Of a stretch of 64,000 nucleotides of DNA, positions 10,191 through 20,700 are shown piece after piece. Source of the DNA: Ochotona curzoniae. Lineage: Eukaryota > Chordata > Mammalia > Lagomorpha > Ochotonidae. The stretch is from assembly GCF_017591425.1 (NCBI RefSeq), contig NW_024466512.1:14635001-14699000 (forward strand). Reading direction: 5' to 3'. The notes beneath the pieces are model-generated. The model was not told where the DNA came from, ran no database searches, and was given only the letters and a program-made list of their open reading frames with translations. Position numbers and translations under genes: made by a program. How positions within the stretch are numbered: the first letter of the stretch is position 1; every line of letters begins with the position of its first letter.

Positions 10191-10745
10191 GACCCTAGAG
10201 AATGATCAACTAATATATGTCAAGAGTGATATAAAGAATAAATTATAATGTGACTCACTGTATTCACAGAAGAGAAAGTTCGGCTCAAAAGATGAGACAA
10301 AGCTATTAGAAACCTCCAACATTTTCCCCAACTGATTAGGAGAATCTGTGAAAACCCTACAGCTTTCATCATGTTCAGTGGAAACAGAGAATGCTATCAG
10401 CCTGAGACTGGCCTCTCTCTACTTCACCTGCAGTGACATCCCGAAGGTCCTACCCATCATAATAAGGAAAAAAGACAGAGGGAGTGTGGGAGAAAGGAAT
10501 GGAAAACAGGGAGAGATGGAAGGGAAAAGCATTAAATGTTATACCAATCCAAATCCTTGCAGGATGTTCTAAAGAAATTAACAACTGGCCATAAAACTTA
10601 CATGTAATAGCCCATACAATTTAGAAAAATAATATCAAAAGTACAAGATATGCTAAATAGAGTACCACAGAAATTAAAACAGTAAATAAATGTATAGATA
10701 AAATGAAGCAAGTACAGTTACTGCAGCAAAAACTGGATCTTCTCG
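10191..10745. other. Unassigned AT-leaning stretch
   Basis: No recognised repeat. A 74-codon frame at 10348-10572 has no domain. The last 150 bases are A-rich and may be decayed L1, but I cannot align them. Confidence 0.45.
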
Positions 10746-11090
10746 AGCCCGGCACAATGGCGCAGTGGTTAAGGTCCTCACCTTGCACACCCGAGATCCC
10801 ATATGCGTGCCAGTTCTAATCCCGGCAGCCCCACTTCCCTTCCAGCTCCCTGCCTGTGGCCTGGGAAAGCAGTCGAGGACGGCCCAAAGCTTTGGAACCC
10901 TGCACCCACGTGGGAGACCCGGAAGAGTCTCCTGGCTTCGGATGGGCACAGCATCGGCCGTTGCGCTCACTTGGGGAGTGAATCATCGGATGGAAGATCT
11001 TCCTCTCTGTCTCTCCTCTCTGTATATCTGCCTTTCCAATAAAAATAAAATAAATCTTTTTAAAAAATAAAATAAAATAAAAAAATAAAC
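10746..11090 (+). mobile_element. Young C-repeat SINE, full length
   Basis: Nearly identical in layout to the copy at 7598: AGCCCGGCACAATGGCGCAG head, GGTTAAGGTCCTCACC, B box GTTCTAATCCC, GCCTGGGAAAGCAGTCGAGG, GAATCATCGGATGGAAG, TCTCCTCTCTGTATATCTGC, and a tail that has become an AAAAT/AAAATA microsatellite (11041-11090). The A and B boxes are close to intact. The 132-codon minus-strand frame (10816-11214) runs across the SINE and its A-rich tail and is not a gene. Confidence 0.95.
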
Positions 11091-11450
11091 ACAATGGAAT
11101 GTTACTTAGCAATTTAACAAGAGAATGACTGATACATGTGACACGGATGAGTCTCAAAAACATTCTTAATTGACAGAAACCAGATGCAAAAACCTCTAGC
11201 ATGTATGATTTCAATTGTATTACATTTCACCAAAGGTAGGGACAAAAGGAATAGGAGTCCATGGTTTAGGAATGAACCTATGTGGGGGAAAATTGACCTT
11301 ATGAAACACAGTTAACTTTCCAAGGGTGATGAAATCATTCAGTGTTTATTGTGGTGGCTACATGACTGTGCAATTGTCAGAACTCATCAAATTGTAAACT
11401 TTAACATGGTCCATTTTATGTAAAATATGTCTCCATAAACCTGACATTAT
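11091..11450 (+). mobile_element. Old L1 (L1M-like) 3' fragment
   Basis: It begins CACAATGGAATGTTACTTAG, the well-known L1M 'ACAATGGAATATTATTCAGC' word. TGATACATGTGACACGGATG, GTTTATTGTGGTGGCTACAT, GACTGTGCAATTGTCAGAAC, CATCAAATTGTAAACTTT and TCCATTTTATGTAAAATATG follow, in the order of an L1M end of ORF2 and 3' UTR. Confidence 0.75.
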
Positions 11451-12074
11451 AAAATGTGGAGTCAGTCAGGTGTATGGAATATATATATATATACCACTTG
11501 GCTTCACAGCAAACAAAGCAGAGATGGGAAGGTCTCCTCCCATAATGGAACTCTCCTGAACTTTCTGAGTTATGTACCTCTGGGCCAACGCTCTCCTCTG
11601 GGGCCCCACATTCATTACCCTGGGCAGAGCAGTTTGCTGCCTGCAGAAACCTTTCCACTCTGCCTTGCTTAAAGAGCCTCAGAAGATCTGTATTTCTTTT
11701 AAGTGGCACTTACTAACCTACTGAGCAATGTGTTAACTGTAAATAAATCACAAGCATGTGGACTGAAATGCCCCTCGAAGCAGAGGCTGGCATTAAAAAA
11801 AGTGAAGGGAAAGATTGGAAAGAAATTTAGATGGCCACTGAACCATAGAACAACATTACCAGAAGATTACTGGTCACTCCTCTACGCCCCATCACTCTGC
11901 TTTTCCCAGCTCCTCCCAGCTGAGCAGAAACTGGGGAGGAGAGGATGGTGACCATGCCATGAATACGACAGTGGCACAGCAGCAGCACTGTCGGGTATAG
12001 TCATTGGCACTCGGTAGACTGTAGCTGTGGGTCTGCAATATTGTCATTAAGACCCAAGACAAGTCGGTGAATCA
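11451..12074. other. Unassigned stretch with short (AT)n
   Basis: An AT run lies at about 11479-11492. Open frames of 72-97 codons on both strands at 11416-11951 show no domains. No transposon is recognised. Confidence 0.5.
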
Positions 12075-12225
12075 GCAATTTATTCACCCCACTTCACAGA
12101 GAAGAAAATCAAGGAGCCAAGACACCAAGTGATAACCTTAGCTTCACGCAGCTTGTAAGTAGCAGAGATGGACTTTGAATTCATGTATTTCTGACACCAA
12201 AGCAACAATTCCTAACAGCATCACC
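12075..12225 (-). mobile_element. MIR SINE fragment, antisense
   Basis: CACTTCACAGAGAAGAAAATC followed by TTGTAAGTAGCAGAGATGG and TTTGAATTCATGTATTTCTG corresponds to the antisense MIR series 'TTTACAGATGAGGAAACTGAGG...AGTAAGTGGCAGAGCTGGGATTTGAACCCAGG'. Confidence 0.65.
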
Positions 12226-12289
12226 CATTCTCAAACATAGTATGACAGTAAAAAGGGAGGAGGGGTGGAACAGGGACTCTGTTTCCTGT

Positions 12290-12512
12290 CTTCTCCAAGT
12301 TCATTTGCTCCACTCCCAATCTAACTCCATGCTGGAGTATCCGGAAAAGCAATGGAAGATGATTCAAATACTGGGACTCCTGGTACCATGTGGAAACCAG
12401 GAGGGATTTCCTGGCTCCTTCCCTCCCTCCCTATCTCATCCCTGCCCCTGCTTCCTCCCCTCTACATCACACTACCTTTCAAATAAATTAATCTTTAACA
12501 AAAACAAGAATG
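12290..12512 (+). mobile_element. C-repeat SINE, 5' part lost
   Basis: Recognisable from GCTCCACTCCCAATCTAACT, GGAAAAGCAATGGAAGATG and ACCATGTGGAAACCAGGAGG. A CCTCCCTCCCT-rich 3' region and CTTTCAAATAAATTAATC follow. The tRNA-like head is absent or beyond recognition. Confidence 0.65.
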
Positions 12513-13229
12513 CCTAGAGTTGCTATCTGTAGCTTTGTTTTTTGTTAGGATCCCTGTGTTCTTTACTCTCCATTGCCACCAAAATCAAAACATAAAGCGC
12601 TTTGATCATATTTGGCTCACCTGATCCCATATGAGGATCCATAGGTTCTCATCCATTTGTAATAACTTTGAAGTTTGTCCTGAGTCCCAAATCCCCAAAA
12701 GCTGATTGCCCCCACGTGCATGTGAAATTTGTCCAAAGCAAACTCATAATAGGGAATCAGATACTGACAATAGGGAGGCAAGATGGATCAAGGAACACAC
12801 ACAAGAGAAGCACAACCCAACTCATAGGTTCCAGCAGCTAGAACCTGCATCAGCTCCCACCCTCAACAAGATTCCCAGGTTTCCAAGAAGACTAAGGTAG
12901 ATGAGTGTGTGAATCAGAAACATACCCAGAAACTACCAGGAGAAAAGCCTGTGTGCCCACCTACATCTGTGATCCTCTGCATTGGGACACTTTCATAGCC
13001 AGACCCTCCCAAGTACCTCCTCCAGCAGGGAGCATCTTAATTCTCAGTGACATCAATATTCCATTCATGAAGGTATCTAGCCTTCCACAAGGATCTTCAA
13101 TTCCCTGGGGTGTATATCTACCACCTACTGAATAATGTTATACCATCACTAAGACGCATCAGAAAAGCAACCAAACTTGGAGAGTGTTTCACTATTTACA
13201 CACCATTTGAGCATGATCTCATCACCTCT
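12513..13229. other. Unassigned non-coding stretch
   Basis: No gene or repeat that I can name. Open frames of 64-76 codons on the + strand have no domain. Confidence 0.45.
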
Positions 13230-13485
13230 TTGCCATGACCCAGTTTTGGCCAATGAGATGCTAACAGAAATGACAGGCAGGGGATGCAAGTTCCTCTGTG
13301 CCTCTATTAGGAAATAACCATGTTTGGAATGACCTACTCATGTGGAAGTACATCAGGAAAAAAGGAGATAGGAGCAGAAATGAATCCCTGGTAGCTAGGC
13401 AGCGAACATGAAGTATAAAGAGTTAAAGCCACTAAAGTTATTAAATTGCTTATTGTTACAAAAGTGCAAGCAGCTAAGATGACTC
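13230..13485 (+). mobile_element. Ancient MaLR (MLT1-like) LTR fragment
   Basis: TGCCATGACCCAGTTTTGGC, CAATGAGATGCTAACAGAAA, GTTAAAGCCACTAAAG and TTATTGTTACAAAAGTGCAA follow the MLT1 series '...CAGTTTTGGCCAATGAGATG...TTTAAGCCACTGTTA...TCTGTTACAGCAGC'. It is old and gapped. Confidence 0.55.
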
Positions 13486-15667
13486 TTTTTAGGTCTCAAA
13501 AGGTGTAGCCATGAATTAGATGAGCTAATCCTTGCCAACCTTCCTAAACCATTTTATGAGTTTAAGGCTTTGACCTAATACCTTGACAACTTTGGAATTT
13601 CCAATCTAGAGTGCTCTGGTTTTTACATTTCGCCATGATATACTTCCTCCCGGTTACTGCTGCCCATGCCACTCAAGGACACTCATACCCACATTCACTT
13701 GCGTGTATGCACACATACACATGTGTACACTACCCCATTTGACAGTGCCAACTCAGCAGAGGCCAGACAATTAGGAGACTTCCTCACTACGGAACTCCAG
13801 AGGGGATTTCATATCCAAGGACTGTGTGGCTAGTCCACCTTCTGATTTCCCCTCGGGAAGCAAAGGATGAAGTTGCTTCACAAAGATCATATAAAGCATA
13901 ACATTGAAAGATAACGGGCATTTTCTGTGAGCCTTCTGAAGCCCTCTCATGTAACAGGTGCAACCACAATGGCTGAATTAGATAAAGCCACAGACTGGGA
14001 AAAATGAGGGGAGCGTTAGATTTAGGGACTGAAAAGGTAAAGACAGAGAGAGGCTCGCAGTTTGCTAATCAGAAAAGCCATCAGAATCCCAATGAGAACT
14101 GTTAGAATGCAGCCTCCTGAACCCTGTCCCAGGCTGACTGAATCTGAACCTCCCAAGGTATAAACAGGAAAAGTTCCACTGAACTTTTTTTTTTTACAAG
14201 CTCTCAGGGTCTTTAGCTAATCAGCCAAATCAAATACACTAAATTAGGTAAACTATGAAACCCTTGCTAGTTTTGAAATCCTCTAGTTTATAAGCAACAA
14301 TAAGAACACCAGGAAGCATGTCCTCAGATCTGCAAATAGATGCCGGTTTAGGTTTGGCTGAACATGGACTCATACTGTAAACTAATAAGAGGCTATGAAA
14401 CACGTGATCAGCAACATCTTTGCGGAAAAGATAGCCTTGAGGTCAAGGTTAGACATGAGAGTGAACCTCCTGGTGATATAGATGCCCTATCAGAACTCAG
14501 CTAGGCTGCCTATGGCAGGCAACCTGCATTTGTTCAACTTACACGTTCTGAGTCTCAAAGTGGGGCTGGCTTTGTGTATCTACGCCCTGTGCCTGGGAGT
14601 CACAAGAACTCATTTTCAAAAATGGCTTCATGCATGGCTTAATGGGCTTAATGACCTACAGTTCTCGCCCTGGAATTCTTAATAATTCTGTCTTTGTACC
14701 TGAGTTTGTTAAATGGGGTCTGATGAGATAGTAGAGCAGCGCAGGCTCAGGCTTTCGGGTACTGCAGGTGGGAGGCTGAGGACATGCCAAGCAAATGACC
14801 TGGCACATGAGGGACAGCCCAGAATGCTGGGGGCCCAGAGGCACAGCCAGGACTGGGACCTAAGCCCAGACAGCTGGTGGCAGGGCCAGCAACATCAGCG
14901 GCAATGGCCCCAGCACTGGGACAGTGGCTTGCCTGCCAATCCCTGGAGCCCATCTCTATGGCTTCTACATAAATATTAACTTTCTGTCCTGAGTGCCAGG
15001 ATGGGAACTGTTAGCACCCAGGCCAGCACACTTAGTAAATTATTCAATATTATTATTTACATACTTAGCTAGTAAATTATTCTAAAATAAAAATGCACAC
15101 AAGAACACCATGCTAATGTATACCAAAAAGTTATTAGACTGCTTGAAAGAGCTTAACATCTGTGCCGTTGAAGCAGCTACAACCTTGCAAAGTAAATGTC
15201 CACAGGCATAGAAATTAAATAGTATCAAAGCCGACAAAAAAAACCACTTCCATAGAAAATTTCATGAGCTGGTTATTAATGAGAAATATTTAATTTTTTC
15301 TTACATTAAAGAAACACAATAGACTACCAAAAAGAGGCATGTTGAATTATACACAAATTGTGAAGCCACATTCAGGTTCTCCCATGATAACGTCAACAAA
15401 ACAAATTTGAGGAAAGTCTAGGAAAATACTAAAATGCTTCCATATACACTCACACTTAAATCCAGACTCACAAAACAACCTCTTGGAAGAGTTAAATATT
15501 TGTAGAAAAGCGTCAGTTCTAAACATACTGAAGTCACCTTTCAAAAGACCTTTTTTTAGGAATTTACCCCAATGTTACTGTGCCCATAAGATATTCCTAA
15601 ACAAACTCGAAAGCAACTATCAACATAAAGAAATGTCCAAAAATTAAAATTTTTCAAAAATCATTTG
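13486..15667. other. Long unassigned non-coding stretch
   Basis: I recognise no gene or transposon in about 2.2 kb. Local features are an alternating CA/TG patch (about 13705-13730), a T-run at 14184-14194, a GC-richer part at 14740-14960, and AT-rich sequence from 15000 on. Open frames do not exceed 88 codons. Confidence 0.5.
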
Positions 15668-15987
15668 TGGGGAGAGGTATTTAGCCTAGAATTCAAAACA
15701 CCCACTTCCCATGTTTGGATGTCTGGATTTCACTCCTGGCACCAGCTGTTGCCTCCAGCTTCCTTCCAGTGCAAATCCTGACAGGCAGCAGTGATAGCTC
15801 AAATAATTGGATTCTTGGTCAACCCTATGAGATGCCTGGATTGTTCCTGGCTGCAGCCCTGTCGGAACCGTGGCCGGTACAGGCATTTGAGGAGCGAAAC
15901 AGCAGATAGGAGCTCCCTCCTTGCCTACCTCCTCCTCATCTCTCTCTCTTGTGTATGTGTGTGCCTCTCAAGCAAATGTGTAAGATT
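15668..15987 (+). mobile_element. C-repeat SINE, variant subfamily
   Basis: This copy belongs to the other C-repeat branch: TTAGCCTAGAATTC head, ACACCCACTTCCCATGTTTG, 'GACAGGCAGCAGTGATAGCT' and CAAATAATTGGATTCTTGG where the main branch has AAAGCAGTGGAAGATGGCCC. It ends CTCATCTCTCTCTCTTGTG and GCCTCTCAAGCAAATG. Frames of 64-121 codons over it are by-products. Confidence 0.8.
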
Positions 15988-16399
15988 TCATTATTTGCAA
16001 TGTTGTATTTTTCAGAGAACAGGTGTCACCTTCAATTTTATCATCAAAAGCAAAATTGCTCCAAGTTTGAGAATTGATAGCCTAATAAATACGTGCAGAA
16101 AGAGAAGCCAGAAAAAAATATTCTTGTTAATAAGATATCATATCAAGGAAATATAATTTTATTGTATCACAGAAGCATGATAACAATTTTTATTTGTAAA
16201 TTGTGTTGCTAATCACTATTATAGCATAAGTTACATCATTAAGAATTGTAAATAATATGTTTTTTTAAGTAATAAAATATTTTTTAAGGAAAGGGACTGA
16301 CTCTTACCATCACTGCACTTTAGTCCTGGTTTTTAAGCAAGTGGCTCCACATTTTGTGTTTCATGGAGCCATGTGCATACTATGTCTCCCTTCTGCTCA
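15988..16399. other. Unassigned AT-rich stretch
   Basis: AT-rich sequence with several TTTTTAAGTAATAAAATATT-like words and no recognised repeat. Confidence 0.5.
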
Positions 16400-17849
16400 G
16401 AGCGCACTTGTTCTGAGGCCTTGCTGAAAACTTTGGCATGTTTCTGAATCTCCCTGTTTCCATGACTTAGGTGAGCAGCAGAGTCCAGAGTCTGCGACCC
16501 AGAGACCAGCAACCTTGGGGGAGCCGCATGCTCTACTTCTGTGCAGGGCGCTGGGGTGCCTTGACTCGGGTGCCTCCATTTGGACAGAGTCCTTCCTCCT
16601 CTGAGAGTAAATCATACTTGAAACCTTCACTGAATGATTCATGAGGCCAACATCTATAACCCGAAACTGCATCAGTTCTCCGTGAATTGGGGCCAGTGTG
16701 TGCCAATGCAAAATATAACGCAGGCTTCCCTGGCTTAGGAGATAAACAACACAGTGACCTTTCTGTGTCAGAAAGGAGCAATGAAAATTCCATTTGCTCG
16801 CGGAATATTGAGTTTGGAATCAAGTTTTTCTGTTTCTTAAGACAATCCACAAAACATTCCCATAAAAACAAACTGCTGGCTTCCTATGGCCAATTCAGAT
16901 GCTCAAACAAGGGGTTTCGCCTCTCTCCCAAACAAAGCACCATGCACAACTGCCCTGAGCAACTGGTCCCCACAGAGGGAAACCCCCTTCCCTGCCAGCA
17001 GCGCTGCACCCTCCACCAATGGCCAGGTACCGTGACAGCGTCTGATGTCTTCACTCCACAGTCACTTCAGCAGAGGCTGAGCTCATTTCACTGCATCCCC
17101 TCTGGGAGTAGGGAGGTGGGAGGAGCACGATGGGGGAACCCATTTCTCCATAAGAGAGAAAAACGTAGTCACATTCAACTTGTCCTAGAACTTTCAATCC
17201 ACTCTTTCTTTTACTATTCCCAAACTTCCCTAAAACAAAACAAAAAAATCATATTTCCCAGGCCCCATCAGCCTGGGGATAAGGCCAGAGTAGCTTTTAG
17301 AGTCACATTCCCACCCTTCTCTTTAAAAAAAATAAAACTTTGCTGCCCCCGCCAACCCTAACATTCAGAGGGGGGTCTGGTGATTACTCTCTTTACAGGA
17401 TTGCTTTAAATAACAACTCTTCGGGGTGAATTTAAAATAGAACTTGAGTACAAAATTTTGGTTTACATGCAACCTTCCAAGAATAGGTCAAGTGCATGCA
17501 ACGAGGCTCACTCAATGATCATTTTGCTTTTAACCTCTCCCAAGATGTTTAGTTCAACAATAAAATACTGAGAGGAAAATAAACACTTCTTAAAATCTTT
17601 GTTGAGCCCTGTTTAATTTTCTTATAAAAGCTCTTCATCAGAGTTGAAAACATGAGAAAGCTCACTGCCAAATCCTCCAATAGGAAAGAAGAAAGGATAA
17701 AGAGGGAATTGAGTGACTATGTGTGCTTTTTCTGGCTCCTGCAACAGAATTTGATCCTTTAACCATTTCATTTGCATCAGCCCCAGCATTCATTGTATGC
17801 TCACCGGACTAAGGACACAGTGATGAAAGTGTTGATATGCCCACCAGGG
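16400..17849. other. Repeat-free stretch with a 224-codon open frame
   Basis: No transposon is visible in about 1.45 kb, unusual for this window. The longest open frame of the window (16687-17361, +, 224 codons) lies here. Its translation has no domain, signal peptide or membrane segment that I recognise, is rich in Ser, Gln, Lys and Arg, and has no nearby AATAAA-linked or splice-flanked structure supporting an exon. I do not call a gene. The stretch could instead be conserved non-coding DNA. Confidence 0.4.
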
Positions 17850-18119
17850 ACTGGTGCTGAGGTATATCGACTTAAACCACCACCTGTACCACCAGCATCC
17901 CATATGGGCACTGTCCAGGCCCCAGCTGCTCCACTTCTGATCCAGCTCCCTGCTAATAGACTGGGAAAGCCACATAAGATGGCCCAAATGCTTGGCTCCC
18001 TGCACCTGCCTGGGAGGCCTGGAAGGAGATCCTGGCTCCTGACTGGCCTGATCCTAACCTGCCTGTTGTGGCCCATGGCTTTCAAACAACCAAGATATCT
18101 TTTTTAAAAAAAAAAAAAG
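17850..18119 (+). mobile_element. C-repeat SINE, 3' CT region deleted
   Basis: CATCCCATATGGGCACTGTC, CAGCTGCTCCACTTCTGATC, GACTGGGAAAGCCACATAAG and GCCTGGAAGGAGATCCTGG are in order. The normal GGGAGTGAACC...CTCTCTCT part is missing and TTTCAAACAACCAAGATATC leads straight to a poly(A) at 18107-18118. Confidence 0.88.
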
Positions 18120-18929
18120 TATTCCTCCTGGCACGAACACATTAGCCATGATCCAGACAGTGCTGGAAATATAATATTCACATTCCACAGGGAAGTGCAC
18201 TCTAGAGCTGGATCAAGCACTCTATATTTGACCATGTGGATTTCCTGAAGCTAAACATAGGAATGTGCCTAACCCCAGGTAGCATGGAGAGCCCATGGAG
18301 AGGGTAAAGGAGTAAGTGGAAGTTCGAAAGCACGTGCTCCCAGTTGAAGATCATGAACACAGATAAAATCCACCCAGCAAATAAACCAGACAATGGCGCT
18401 TCACGCCAACAGACGAGCTCAGAAGCTGTTCGGGAAGGATGCTAAGAACTCCAGCCATGAGCACTTCCAGACAGAACTCCATTTGTTCCTCTTTAGACTG
18501 TGGATCCAAAGAGAGATGCTATCTACCAAATTACAGTTAGAATGAGCTCATGGGTGATGGGAGCTGCTGTCAGAGTCACTGCCCATGCATGGAACTGCTC
18601 TGGGGCTTCCCAGGGTCTGAAAGTACAGCCAAATCACAAACAACTTGCGGCCTTGATTGGGAGCTGGGAGGCACATGCAGCAGAGGAATCCACAGTGGAT
18701 TCCTGCTAACCCATCCCTGGTGGAGAAAAAAAAAAGGAAATTGGAAGAAAAAGGTCTTTTTCACTCATCCAATGTTGAACCAGTGGATGAAAAACAACCA
18801 AGATAGCACCAGGGACCCCAGCAGGGGGCAGTGGCCTGAGAAGATTCATCAACAGGTAAAAGATGACTTTTCTGAATTAGATTTCTTGAAGACTGCTTCC
18901 TTGGTCTAGCCACACAATTAATCTATCTT
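18120..18929. other. Unassigned non-coding stretch
   Basis: No repeat family recognised. A 119-codon frame at 18550-18909 and its neighbours show no domain. An A-run lies at 18725-18735. Confidence 0.5.
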
Positions 18930-19233
18930 CAGATTGTCCCTCAGTATCTTCAGCAGACACTTTTGTGGGTACCAAAACTCATGGGTGCTCAAGACTCTTT
19001 AGGCAAAACAGCAGAACATTTACATGGACGGAAATCCTGTCTAGGTGATTGATACTACCTAATCCAGTACACTTGCCATGCACACACAGTCAGACCAGCA
19101 ATATTTACAAAGCAATGACAAGAGTACATCTGTAACATGCTCACCACAGCCACAACATTTTTTCCAAATATTTTCCCCCAAAGGATGGTTCAATCCACAA
19201 ATGCCAAACCTACCAATGCAGAGAACCCAATTG
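18930..19233 (-). mobile_element. MER2-like (Tigger, TcMar) DNA transposon fossil
   Basis: It opens CAGATTGTCCCTCAGTATCT and closes GGTTCAATCCACAAATGCC and GAGAACCCAATTG. These match the terminal parts of MER2, whose ends read CAGTCGNCCCTCNGTATCC and its inverted copy. TGGGTACCAAAACTCATGGG and TGCTCAAGACTCTTTAGGC are the expected sub-terminal blocks. It is a non-autonomous element with no transposase, moved in the past by Tigger/pogo transposase. Confidence 0.75.
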
Positions 19234-20364
19234 TCCTTGTCCCTGTCTTGCTTCATTTTTCCCTCTTTTGCTTTAGTAGCTACAATTATTTAAACAACAA
19301 TTTTAAATGGCAGATGAAGTAGCCATGCTATACACTAGGTAGGCACGCACACAGACAAGCCATTTCCAGGAAGCATTCCAGGTAACAGCCATACAGCTCA
19401 ACACCAGCCCCACACAACTTTAATGTGCCCACCATGCCAAAGCCAGGTCTTTGCACAAAGACAAGCAAAATGTTCTCATGTTAAAACCCCATGTGCATAT
19501 GCAAAATGAACACCATACCTTTCCCATCTCTGCTGAGTCTGTCCTCTCATTTACAGTAACCAAGGTAATACTGGAAACCAGAAGAAGGCTTAGAACCAAA
19601 ACTTGCTTACCATGCAGCCCAGGTGACCTGAAATTTGGAAGGTAGGTCAATACTCCCACGAGGAGAACAAAGGTTGGCTTGTTCTTCTAAATGGGGATTT
19701 AGAAAAGAGCAACTCAATAATCCTGTTTTCCTACTGCCCTAGCTTTTCATTCCTATTTTCTTTCTGCCAAGGTTTGTCATCTTTGCAGAATATGGATACA
19801 AATTAGAAAGTAGGGGACAGAATTGATCATTCTTACATTTTAGGGGGGAAAAAAACCAATATTTCAACAAAATTCCACCTGCCTGCCATTTATATGTATT
19901 TAGTGCCGCATCTCTATCTTTCTGAAAAACTACTCGAGTCCAGCCTCTCCAGATACAACTGCAGAGAGAGCAGAGCCAGAGGGATCCTCGCCGACTGTTA
20001 GTCACTCCACAAAGACTTTAGCCACGGGATCCCTTCAAATGACCAGCACCGTGTGTGCCTTTAACGGGAATCCAATTACAAAAATTAAATCATATAGACA
20101 TGCTCACATTTCCAGGAAAATGCCCACTCTATATAAGGAGATGGACTTGTAACATTATTTGGCTTATCTTCTAAGCTCTATAATGTAGAAGGATAAAATA
20201 GAAAATGAAAGTCCCTTGATAATCTTATCATGAAGGAAAGTAACAGCAGCAAGCCTGCTACACCAGGGGCTTAGCACTCGGTCTTCCTTCCACCCAGAAC
20301 AGGCTGATGCTTTGATGCTTTTTTTTTTCTTCTTCTTAAACCAGATACATGAGTGACTGATCCA
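19234..20364. other. Unassigned non-coding stretch
   Basis: No repeat or gene recognised. It contains a CTATATAAGG word at about 20137, with nothing downstream to make it a promoter, and short T/A runs at 19832-19846 and 20319-20328. Confidence 0.45.
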
Positions 20365-20700
20365 TCATTGCACCCAAGTCTCTGATCAAATGTAGCTTCT
20401 TCAAGAAAGTTCCCCTGGTTATTCCAGCTGAACTGGAATAACCCTATAGGGTATAGTTCCTATACCCTACCTGTCTCTAATGCTAACTCACTCCTCTTCA
20501 CAATGCTAGTCACAACCCAGTGTACTAGATCTCTAAGTTCCCATCCAAAACATTAGCTCTATGAAGACGTGGGTTTGTTTTTGGTATGCGGGTATTTTTT
20601 GGTTTATCTTGTTTGCTTGCTTTTGTTCACCAGTCATGTTTCCAACACCCAGAACACAGTCTAGTGCAGAAAGGCCAGTGAATGCCGAATGAGTGAGTTA
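20365..20700 (+). mobile_element. L2 LINE 3' fragment
   Basis: TTCTTCAAGAAAGTTCCCCT (for CTTCCAGGAAGCCTTCCCT), CATTAGCTCTATGAAGACG (for CTCATGAGGGCAGGGAC), TGTTCACCAGTCATGTTTCC, AACACCCAGAACACAGTC and the end GTGAATGCCGAATGAGTGAG (for ATTTGTTGAATGAATGAATG). The whole L2 tail is present in sense order, with a short inserted palindrome-like patch near 20430-20470. Confidence 0.75.

Noticed and set aside
10765..11214. Open frames of 79-132 codons over a SINE, resembling frames at 7610-7889 and 23714-24097
   Set aside because: They recur because the C-SINE sequence recurs. They translate tRNA-derived and CT-rich repeat DNA and are not genes.
20125..20150. TATA-box promoter (CTATATAAGG)
   Set aside because: A single word in AT-leaning DNA. 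No CpG island, initiator, downstream exon or frame supports transcription.
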